NCBI GenBank assembly: GCA_964390795.1
Contig: CAYMLQ010000010.1
Coordinates: forward strand, 1 to 44,302
From: CAYMLQ01 sp964390795
Lineage (GTDB): Bacteria > Verrucomicrobiota > Kiritimatiellia > RFP12 > UBA1067
Reading direction: 5' to 3'
Length of the DNA stretch: 44,302 nt
Positions 26,501 through 32,869 of this stretch are shown piece after piece. The translations under genes and the position numbers were made by a program. Position 1 is the first letter of the stretch. The number at the start of each line of letters is the position of its first letter. Below the pieces are notes generated by a model that was not told the DNA's origin, did no database searches, and worked only from the letters and a program-made list of their open reading frames with translations.

Positions 26501-28216
26501 CCAGGCAAGGGGGTGACCTTGACCGCGAAGCCCGCGAATGGCTTCGGCTTCGTTGGCTGGAGGAACCCCGCTGGACTGCCGGAGGGCTCGGAGCGCAACC
26601 CGCTCCTCAAGGTCACGCCTGCCGCAGACTCGGTCTACACGGCCTGTTTTAGGGTGAAGACCGACTGCGAGCCACCCGCCCTCTCGTTCCCCGTGGCGCC
26701 GACGTGCATGGTCGGCGTGGCCTACCGGGCGGCCGTGAACGTGAGCGACGGGGCTCTGCCCGCGACGTTCACGGCGCTCTCGCTGCCGACCGGGCTGAAA
26801 CTCGACCCGGTGACCGGCGTCATCTCCGGCGTGCCGACCCGGGCGGGGCTGTTCGCCGCGACGCTGAAGGCCACCAATGCGAAGGCTGCCGCGACCCCGA
26901 AGGCCGCCTCGTTCACCGTACTCCCCCTGCCAGTCTGGGCGCAGGGAACGTTTAACGGAGCCTCGCATGTTGTGCTCGGCGATCGCGAGGACGTTCCTGG
27001 ATCCGCAACCCTAAGCGTCTCATCCCTCGGGAGTATCTCCGGAAAGTTCTCCTGCGGCGGCACGAATTACACGTTCAGCGCGTCGAGCTACAAGCCAATG
27101 GAGGACACGTTTGGCTCGCTCACGTTTGAGGCCGAGGCGAAGGCCGGAAACAAGTCGTTCCCGCTGAGTTTCAACGTTTGGCCGGCATCCCACTCCATGG
27201 CCACGGGCGACGATGCCTTTACGCGCCTGTTCGACAACATCGGCCTGGCTGTCGGAGCCGATGAAGGTTGGCTTAGCTATGTTGAGTTGTACCGCAACGG
27301 GTGGAGCGACCCCGCGTTCTCGACCCTGCTGACGCCCTACGTCGGGTATTACACGGCGGCGCTACCGGGCGGCAGCGAGTGCGGCAGCGGCTATCTGACG
27401 CTGACCGTTGACAAGGCGGGAAACGTCAAGACGGGGGGCAAGCTTGCGGACGGCACAGCCGTTTCTCTGAGCGGTCAGATGGTCTGCGACGGCGACCTGT
27501 GGGCGGTGTTGTATACGGCCCCCGCCGCATACAAGGGCGGGAGTTTCTTCGGCTGCGCCCGGTTCTATCAGGCGGAGGGCGGTACGCAGGCCCTCGTACA
27601 GGTCTTGTATGAGAACCCCTTCCTCTGGGAGAACCGGAGTCCGCTGGCGACGTCCGAGTATGGCAACGGCTTCGCCCGCGAGCTGGATCTGGTCGGCGGC
27701 TGGTACAACAAGGTGGGCAATCTGTACGACTATTACCACGACAGGGCCTTGTCGGTCGGCACGGTCGAGGGTGCGCCGGTACCCGCGCTGTGGGCCGGGA
27801 CCAACCGCATCGAATCGGTCTGGTGGAACCCGAACGGACTCGTGCTGACGGCCGTTACGAACAAGGCCGGCGTCCTGACCGGCCTCGCGGCCCCCAAGAC
27901 CGGTCTGCCGGTGAAGATCGGCACGACGGCCTATGACTACGGGAGCGGGACAAATACGATGGGCCTCACCATCGCGGTGACTCCCGCGACAGGCCTGTTC
28001 AAAGGCTCGTTCATGGCGTGGTTCGACTACGCGACGACGCACACGTCCAAGACGATCCCGTTTGAGGGCGCACTCTCGCCCGTGAGGGCCGCGGGCGAGG
28101 CGGAGGGCCGCGGCTTCTTCCTGTCAGACGACAAGGGAACCTACCTGAACGCGACCGGCAAGCCGGTCGTCTACCCGTTCAAAGCGTCGTACGACTTCCT
28201 GCTGCTGGCGGAGTAA
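23567..28216 (+). CDS. Secreted protein with two formylglycine-enzyme-like domains
   Basis: A 1549-aa exported protein. Its N-terminus is signal-like (YWAATALGLALAGTGLSNEY). Two SUMF1/FGE-type domains follow at about residues 60-325 and 440-705. Both share GVFEVTQRQW, LPTEAQWEYACRAGT, GLYDMHGNVSEWCLDW (or VQEW) and a final F-GFRVA. Each keeps only one Cys in the last block (WYCRSAHR; DCRSASR), so the two-cysteine site of true formylglycine-generating enzymes is absent, and a binding or EgtB-like role is more likely. InlB-like repeats (LTVVGGTGGGTYATG), a putative-Ig segment (about 1045-1120) and the C-terminal module shared with the CotH protein complete it. It lies 43 bp after that gene, so the two are probably co-expressed surface proteins. 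Confidence 0.85.
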   Translation: MSIRSESYWAATALGLALAGTGLSNEYMVVDLSGGQTVTRHPITYLDAAPGGSWSDEYKTAKLVLRRIPAGTFTMGSPVGELGRSSGETQHAVTLTKDYYIGVFEVTQRQWQLLMGSRVSKYTNSTYYATRPVETVSYNQIREIVDNTDDPAADWPANSAVGALSFMGYLRAHTGLATFDLPTEAQWEYACRAGTTTALSSGKNLTSIDSCPNVAAVGRYYYNGGQSSGNTAGSPPSAGTALVGSYLPNPWGLYDMHGNVSEWCLDWAGTYPVAAADPKGAAVGWYRIVRGGGWGESAWYCRSAHRRDYWPDSQPYGYFGFRVASAVPTSFNLTVVGGSGGDVYMEGTTAAVVANPPPSGQVFKTWTVSPAQYTCNLSNALASSTAFTIPGGDATVTATYTSAAAESDLYLVIDLSRGPGATSYPVSYLNAVPNGGWTEPYKTSKLVMRKLSAGTFVQGSSPEEMGRGYYTDETQHAVTLTKSCYIGVFEVTQRQWELVMGDRPSYYTNLTYYAARPVECLTYLDIREGGGSSDDPAANWPANSAVTASSFIGRLRAKTGLATLDLPTEAQWEYACRAGTAAALGCGRDLTGMSSCSNLSAVGRFFFNGGSASDHSSPVSAGTAQVGSYQPNQWGLYDMHGNVQEWCLDWYAAYPGVAQQDPYGPASGTYRVRRNGGWQQTAKDCRSASRGYDTPGVWITFSGFRVARTLTAPTVTYTLTVVGGTGGGTYATGASVSVTAGVAPNLKTFSRWAVSPASANLGSAFSPAQATTTITMPAATVTLTATYVAIPKLTVVGGFIDGEGGSSALVLPNAAKLVVATNAAGRVFEKWTVVPASASLGEGFNPRLAETTVMMPSVGVTLTAVHVTAPGYVTVSVSGYNPNGEIAGIYWSVDNTTWTLVNDETGYPLKAGSYTFSFKSATLSWLAPAKQTVKVTAGAGVDVRASATYVPLISWQLSEDSAVGSGTVVLSPANGQVLPGKGVTLTAKPANGFGFVGWRNPAGLPEGSERNPLLKVTPAADSVYTACFRVKTDCEPPALSFPVAPTCMVGVAYRAAVNVSDGALPATFTALSLPTGLKLDPVTGVISGVPTRAGLFAATLKATNAKAAATPKAASFTVLPLPVWAQGTFNGASHVVLGDREDVPGSATLSVSSLGSISGKFSCGGTNYTFSASSYKPMEDTFGSLTFEAEAKAGNKSFPLSFNVWPASHSMATGDDAFTRLFDNIGLAVGADEGWLSYVELYRNGWSDPAFSTLLTPYVGYYTAALPGGSECGSGYLTLTVDKAGNVKTGGKLADGTAVSLSGQMVCDGDLWAVLYTAPAAYKGGSFFGCARFYQAEGGTQALVQVLYENPFLWENRSPLATSEYGNGFARELDLVGGWYNKVGNLYDYYHDRALSVGTVEGAPVPALWAGTNRIESVWWNPNGLVLTAVTNKAGVLTGLAAPKTGLPVKIGTTAYDYGSGTNTMGLTIAVTPATGLFKGSFMAWFDYATTHTSKTIPFEGALSPVRAAGEAEGRGFFLSDDKGTYLNATGKPVVYPFKASYDFLLLAE
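27671..28216 (+). repeat. Near-identical C-terminal module, copy B
   Basis: Partner of the copy at 22975-23523. The encoded block begins FARELDLVGGWYNKVGNLYD and ends SYDFLLLAE (SYDFLLLED in the other copy), so it is the extreme C-terminus of both proteins and may carry the export or anchoring information. Confidence 0.93.
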
Positions 28217-28266
28217 AACGCACGGCTGGTAGTCTGCTATCCCATATCTATGCCCAATTTTACGGA

Positions 28267-28295
28267 TTGTCGCATCTGGACATTTCGTATATTCT
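28267..28295 (+). promoter_or_regulatory. Candidate sigma-70 promoter before the RyR island
   Basis: TTGTCG (28267-28272) and TATTCT (28290-28295) are separated by 17 bp in an AT-richer 166-bp gap. The overlapping TATATT (28288-28293) is an alternative -10. It lies about 90 bp before the Nudix-RelA/SpoT gene, which has its own AAGGA ribosome site at 28369-28373, and would mark the start of the island. Confidence 0.4.
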
Positions 28296-28382
28296 CATGT
28301 CCTTATTGTTAAAGGTCACTGGCTTCGGACGGGTAAGATGCAGAAGGCGTGCCTAACCCTTGTCCGCTAAGGATCATGCGCG

Positions 28383-31286
28383 ATGAAGAAATCGACCTCT
28401 CTCCTCATTCAGGACGAAGACGGCAAGTACCTCCTGATCCAGCGCAGCAAGACCTGCAATAACTTCAAGGAGTGGTGGGAGTTTCCGGGGGGCAAGCTCG
28501 ACGGTGACGAGTCGCCCGCCGATGCCATCACGCGCGAGGTGCGCGAGGAAACCGGCATCCTTGCCCCTCGACCCGATCCCGCCTCCGGCGTCCTGATCGG
28601 CGTCCCCGACGGCGCGGTGCAGTACATGTTCTTCGCCTGGGAGTGCGGGCCGCGTCCTGAAATCACCCTGAGCGATGAGCATGAGGCGTTCAAATGGGTC
28701 AGCTTCACCGAGGCGCGCAAGATCGACAAGCTGATGCGCCCGCACCGCGAGTTTCTGGAGCGCCGCTGGCACCGGCAGCAGATCCACGCCTACGAGTCGC
28801 TGCAAGCCCGCTACGAAACGTTCGCAACCACGTTGCGAGCGGTTCTGGAGCACCTCAAAGACCGCTGGACGCCCCTGTCCATCGTGCAGGCCCGCGCCAA
28901 GACGCTCTCCAGCTTCGCCGAGAAGTGCCTGCGCAAGGCGGACAAATACAACGATCCGGCCCGCCAGCTGACCGACCTGTGCGGCGGACGCATCGTCTGC
29001 CCCACCACGGACGAGGCCGATGCAATCTGCCGACAACTCCGCTCGCTCTTCGCCCCCGTGGACGAGGACGATAACACCGCCACGCGCCACAAAACCGATG
29101 CCTTCGGCTACCTCTCGGTGCATTTCATTGTCCACTTCCCTGCAGGCAAGACCGACATGCTGGGCGTCCCCATCCCCCCCGAGATCGCCGGGCTCAAAGG
29201 CGAGATCCAGGTGCGCACCCTGCTCCAGCACGCGCATTCGGAAGTCACGCACGACCGCCTCTACAAGAGCGGGTTCAAAGCTCCCGAACACTGCCGGCGC
29301 GAGGCGGCGAGGGTGGCCGCGATGCTGGAGAGCGGCGACGAACAGTTCGCCCGGTTCGTACACCAGTTGGACGCGTACGTGGGCCACTACGCCGCGCACC
29401 TGTCCCCTGTCCAGCGCCGGCGCGAGATCGCCGACCTGCTCCTGGTCCTCTCTCATGAACCGAAGGCCGCCAAAAAGCCGCCCCTCGCCTTGCGCATCGC
29501 CCGGCTCTGCCGCGCGGGCTGGGACTGGCAGGGCGTCGCCGACGCCTTGGAACCGTTTGCGGGCTCACCCGGCATTTCCTCCCAGTGGATCAGCGTGGAG
29601 CTGGGCAACGCGCTCTGCCGCCGCCACCGCGACAACCCGCAGGGCGCCGAATTCCGCCGCGGCCTTCGCCTGCTTGAAGCCGTCGCCAAACCGGCCGAGG
29701 ACACCTCCGCCTTTCTGGAGGCCGACGAGCAAGACCTTCGCGCCACAGCCCTCGCCAGGCTCGGCTCCGCACTCTCGAAGCAGGCCGGACACCGCGCCGA
29801 GGCCCGCAACTGTCTCTCCAAGGCGGTCGAACTCGCGCCTGAAGACCCCTATCACCTGACGGCCTTTGTGGAGCTCGATGTGATCGCCACAGGCACCTGT
29901 GGCCATATCGACCTGCTCGCCCCGGCGCTCAAGCAGGCGGCCGGGCGCTGCGCCGAGCACATCCGCGCCGGCATCGAGGTCACCCGCGCCTGGCTGACGC
30001 TCTGCAAGATCCGCCTGCTGCTCGGCGACGAGACGGGAACGCTTGAGGCGCTCTGCCTCGCCGCCCGCCAGACCGAGAGCCCGCCTCCGCTTGCCGATTT
30101 CCAGCGTTCTCTCGACGGCCTCAAAGACGCTATCAGCGGGTGCCGCCCTTTCATTTCCCTGCTGGACCAGGCTGCCCTCCTCTTGGCTACGGAAAAGGGT
30201 GACGTTGCCGTAACGACGCCTCTTGGCGCAGAAGCCGAGCCGGCAACCCCGAGCTTCACCTTCCAAGCGGACGCGCCTGTCCTCATCCTTGCTGGCAGCA
30301 CCGACGCGCAGAGCGAGGCCCGCCTGGCCGCCTACGAAGCGCCGCTCCGAGACGCGCTCGCCACGTTCAGCGGCACGCTCATCACCGGAGGTACGGGGGC
30401 CGGCATTTGCGGGCTTGCCGCGCGGTGCGCCGCGCACGCGAACGCCTCCGGCGCCGCACACAGCGAGCTTGTCGGCTATCTTCCCGCGCAGGCAGAGGCC
30501 TCGTCCGGCTTCTCGAACATCGTCCGCACGGGGGGCGCTGACTTCTCGCTTCTGGAACCCCTCCAGATGTGGAGCGACCTCCTGGCGTCCGGCATCAAAC
30601 CCGCCTCAGTAACCCTGCTCTGTCTCGGCGGCGGCGAGATCTCGGCGCAGGAACTGGCTCTGGCCTGGGCGCTCGGCGCGCGCGTCGCGGCGCTGGCGGG
30701 CGATACCGCCGCGCCAAAACGGTTCGCCGACCTGCTTGCCGAGGCCGGCACAGATGCCGGCCTCGGCATGATCCTGCCGGACGATCCCGCCACGCTGCGG
30801 GCTTTCATTCCGTTTGTTAAGCCGATCGACGCCGCGCGTTGGGAGGCCCCCGGCCAGGTTATTCACGCGAACTACGTAAACGCGCAACACAAGAAGGCCT
30901 GCCAGCCCAACCTGCTGCCCTGGACCTTGCTGCGCGACGATTTCAAACACTCCAACCGCCACCAGGCAGCCTGTTCCGTCGACATGCTGCAAGCGTGCGG
31001 GTTCGGCGTCCGGGAGACCGACCGCTCGCAAATCGACCCTTCAATGATCGTGTTCACACCCGAAGAGGTCGAACGCCTCTCCGAACTCGAACACGGACGC
31101 TGGAATGTGGAGCGGTTGAACAGCGGCTGGCGCTGGGCAGACAAGAAGGACGAGGCGCTCAAACTCAGCCCCTATCTGGTCTCATGGCGCTCTCTCCCCG
31201 ACGACATCAAAGCGTATGACCGCGACGCCGTCCGCAACTGGCCCGCCACTCTCGCGCAAGCCGGACTGGAGGTCAATCGGGCATGA
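28383..31286 (+). CDS. Nudix - RelA/SpoT - SLOG - RyR fusion protein
   Basis: A 967-aa multi-domain protein with no membrane segment. Residues 1-130 are a Nudix hydrolase with a perfect box: G37-x5-E43-x7-R51-E-V-R-E-E-T-G-I. Residues about 135-330 resemble the RelA/SpoT nucleotidyltransferase: RAKTLSSFAEK, LTDLCGGRIV, AFGYLSVHFIV, EIQVRTLLQHAHSEVTHDRLYK. Residues 340-620 are helical, TPR-like. Residues about 628-790 are a SLOG/LOG-type Rossmann domain (VLILAGSTDAQ, ITGGTGAGICGLA, LCLGGGEISAQELALAWALG). Residues about 826-960 are a RyR domain (LPWTLLRDDFKHSNRHQA, LSELEHGRWNVERLNSGWRW). Together this suggests making or clearing a phosphorylated nucleotide and binding one. It is an intact ORF in an island with two more RyR proteins. 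The alarmone involved, if any, is unknown. Confidence 0.85.
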   Translation: MKKSTSLLIQDEDGKYLLIQRSKTCNNFKEWWEFPGGKLDGDESPADAITREVREETGILAPRPDPASGVLIGVPDGAVQYMFFAWECGPRPEITLSDEHEAFKWVSFTEARKIDKLMRPHREFLERRWHRQQIHAYESLQARYETFATTLRAVLEHLKDRWTPLSIVQARAKTLSSFAEKCLRKADKYNDPARQLTDLCGGRIVCPTTDEADAICRQLRSLFAPVDEDDNTATRHKTDAFGYLSVHFIVHFPAGKTDMLGVPIPPEIAGLKGEIQVRTLLQHAHSEVTHDRLYKSGFKAPEHCRREAARVAAMLESGDEQFARFVHQLDAYVGHYAAHLSPVQRRREIADLLLVLSHEPKAAKKPPLALRIARLCRAGWDWQGVADALEPFAGSPGISSQWISVELGNALCRRHRDNPQGAEFRRGLRLLEAVAKPAEDTSAFLEADEQDLRATALARLGSALSKQAGHRAEARNCLSKAVELAPEDPYHLTAFVELDVIATGTCGHIDLLAPALKQAAGRCAEHIRAGIEVTRAWLTLCKIRLLLGDETGTLEALCLAARQTESPPPLADFQRSLDGLKDAISGCRPFISLLDQAALLLATEKGDVAVTTPLGAEAEPATPSFTFQADAPVLILAGSTDAQSEARLAAYEAPLRDALATFSGTLITGGTGAGICGLAARCAAHANASGAAHSELVGYLPAQAEASSGFSNIVRTGGADFSLLEPLQMWSDLLASGIKPASVTLLCLGGGEISAQELALAWALGARVAALAGDTAAPKRFADLLAEAGTDAGLGMILPDDPATLRAFIPFVKPIDAARWEAPGQVIHANYVNAQHKKACQPNLLPWTLLRDDFKHSNRHQAACSVDMLQACGFGVRETDRSQIDPSMIVFTPEEVERLSELEHGRWNVERLNSGWRWADKKDEALKLSPYLVSWRSLPDDIKAYDRDAVRNWPATLAQAGLEVNRA

Positions 31287-31355
31287 CACAGCAAGGGGAA
31301 CAACATGACCGACCTATCGGGCATGACACAGCAAGGGGAACAACATGACCGACCT
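31276..31355 (+). repeat. Perfect 40-bp tandem duplication spanning a stop and start
   Basis: Bases 31276-31315 are repeated exactly at 31316-31355. The unit contains the stop codon of the Nudix-RelA/SpoT gene, an AAGGGG ribosome-site-like stretch and an ATG. Because 40 is not a multiple of three, the two ATGs (31305 and 31345) open different frames. The identity suggests a recent slippage or recombination event. Confidence 0.95.
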
Positions 31356-31627
31356 CGACCTCGGTCATATAGACCCTATAGACCCCTCCTTCCCCCTTTC
31401 CCCTCCTCCTTCCCCTCTCCTCCTTCATTGCTCATTGGCATACATTTACATATATCCAAAGGAGTGCAACCCATGTTTGACAACCCGTACCTGACCGGTA
31501 CTGCCAGTGTAGGCACGACCAAAGCCGGCCTTTCTACAAAGGGACAGGTATTTAGTAAAGAATCCTGTTGCGGGAGGGGCTGAGGCGGTGGTAGAATGAG
31601 GGCTACCAAGGTGAATCAGGGGGGCGT
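31287..31627. other. Gene-poor spacer: repeat, pyrimidine tract, small ORF
   Basis: Between the Nudix-RelA/SpoT gene and the transposase there is no conserved gene. It holds the second repeat unit, two 9-bp near-repeats (ATAGACCCT/ATAGACCCC, near 31370), an almost pure CT tract (about 31381-31428) and a short ORF with its own ribosome site (31473-31583). A weak ORF from 31305 reads through the CT tract as Pro/Ser-rich filler and is not credible. The transposase element appears to begin near the AGGGACAGGTATTT motif at 31540-31553. Confidence 0.6.
31473..31583 (+). pseudogene. Short 5' gene fragment cut by the transposase element
   Basis: An AAAGGAG ribosome site (about 31458-31464) precedes ATG at 31473, which opens 36 codons (MFDNPYLTGTASVGTTKAGL at the start). 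The reading frame runs into AGGGACAGGTATTT and stops soon after. The same 14-mer terminates the MtfA fragment at 37.96 kb. The simplest reading is the beginning of a gene whose body was lost at the element boundary. The parent gene is not recognised. Confidence 0.35.
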
Positions 31628-32650
31628 ATGAGGCACGCGAGAGTGAAGGCGGAAGGAACGGGGTGCTACCATGTGGTGAGCCGGATCGTGGACCGGAATT
31701 TCCGCTTGGACAAGCAAGAGAAGGATCTGTTCCGGGGCATGATGCGCCGCGCGGAGGCGTTCTGCGGGGTGCGGGTGCTCACCTACGCGGTGATGTCGAA
31801 CCACTTCCACCTGCTGGTCGAGGTGCCGGAGCGCGGCGAGGTGGGCGAGGCTGAGCTGTTGCGGCGAATGACGGCCCTTTACGGGCGGGCCTATGTCGCC
31901 AACGCCCAAAAACAGTGGGAGGAATGGCGCCGGACAGGCTCGGCATATCTCGTTGAGGAGCAGCAGGAAAGGCTGCGGGCGCGGATGGGCGACGTGAGCG
32001 CGTTCGTGAAGACGCTCAAGCAGCGCTACAGCATGTCGTATAACGGCCGCCACAGCCGGAGCGGCACGCTCTGGGAGGACCGCTTCAAGAGCGTGCTCGT
32101 CGAGAACTCGGAAGGCGCGAAGGCGGCGGTCGCGGCCTACATCGACCTCAACCCCGTGCGAGCGAAGATCGTCGCCGACCCCAAGGATTACCGCTGGAGC
32201 GGCTACGGCGAGGCGTGCGGCGGCGGGAAACTGGCGCGGGAGGGGCTGAGCGCCGTTCATGGCACGCGCTGGACGGAGCAGCCCGGCGTCTGGCGGCACG
32301 TCGCGAAGCGTTACCGCGTGCTGCTCTATACGGCAGGAGAGGAACGGCGCGCGGCCTACGGCGGTCGGGTGGCCCGTCCGGGGATCGCGACGTCCGAGGT
32401 TGACGGCGTCATCGAAAGCGGCGGCAAACTGACGCTTCCCCAGGCGCTGCGCTGCCGGGTCAGGTACTTCACGGACGGGATGGCCATTGGAGGCAAGGCT
32501 TTCGTGGACGGCGTGTTCGAGCGCAACCGGCGGTTCTTCGGCCCGAAGCGCAAGGACGGCGCGAGAAGGATGCGCTTCGCCGACTGGGGCGAGCTGCGCG
32601 TGGCCCGCGCGCTGCGGATTGACCCCGTTTGTGTGCCCCTGACTACGTGA
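31628..32650 (+). CDS. REP-associated tyrosine transposase (Y1, IS200-like HUH)
   Basis: A 340-aa single-strand transposase. The HUH metal site is H59-F-H61 in VMSNHFHLLVEVP. The nucleophile is most likely Y134 in LKQRYSMSYNGRHSRSGTLWEDRFKS, a typical TnpA_REP block, followed by AYIDLNPVRAKIVADPKDYRWSGYG. The longer C-terminal part is usual for REP-associated transposases (RAYTs) as opposed to true IS200. These enzymes are usually single-copy and act on short REP hairpins elsewhere in the chromosome; a candidate REP pair lies at 41.98-42.03 kb. It is inserted between two RyR-domain genes in the same orientation and could have brought them together or split an operon. Confidence 0.88.
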   Translation: MRHARVKAEGTGCYHVVSRIVDRNFRLDKQEKDLFRGMMRRAEAFCGVRVLTYAVMSNHFHLLVEVPERGEVGEAELLRRMTALYGRAYVANAQKQWEEWRRTGSAYLVEEQQERLRARMGDVSAFVKTLKQRYSMSYNGRHSRSGTLWEDRFKSVLVENSEGAKAAVAAYIDLNPVRAKIVADPKDYRWSGYGEACGGGKLAREGLSAVHGTRWTEQPGVWRHVAKRYRVLLYTAGEERRAAYGGRVARPGIATSEVDGVIESGGKLTLPQALRCRVRYFTDGMAIGGKAFVDGVFERNRRFFGPKRKDGARRMRFADWGELRVARALRIDPVCVPLTT

Positions 32651-32710
32651 GCGGAAAAAACCGCCTCGCGGTCGCCAGACCTAATACATGCAAGAAAGGC
32701 AACGTTTCCT

Positions 32711-32758
32711 GATGCGCACGCATCGGGGCATGTGATAATCTGATGACACTCTCAGATT
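32711..32758 (+). promoter_or_regulatory. Candidate promoter with two operator-like palindromes
   Basis: An extended -10 (TGTGATAAT, 32731-32739) sits in the 219-bp gap before the AAA-RyR gene. Overlapping it is an inverted repeat, AATCTGA (32737-32743) and TCAGATT (32752-32758) with an 8-nt loop. Just upstream is a perfect palindrome, GATGCG-CA-CGCATC (32711-32724), where a -35 would be. Both fit regulator binding sites. The AAA-RyR gene would thus have its own controlled promoter. Confidence 0.4.
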
Positions 32759-32869
32759 CTGCATGAGACCCTTTCGAGAATTGATCGTTCTCATGCCTAG
32801 CTGCTGGCTCGAAGTTCTTCATGTTCTTCTTCATGAAACCATCATGATTGCTTTGCGAAAGGTACGAAG

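Noticed and set aside
29396..29420. CCTGTCCCCTGTCC as a further copy of the RAYT-end motif
   Set aside because: Only eight bases match, it lies inside the conserved RelA/SpoT gene, and neither frame nor flank is disturbed.
31305..31583. 92-codon ORF through the pyrimidine tract
   Set aside because: The first half is Pro/Ser filler from a CT-rich low-complexity stretch. Only the part from 31473, with its own ribosome site, is kept as a possible fragment.
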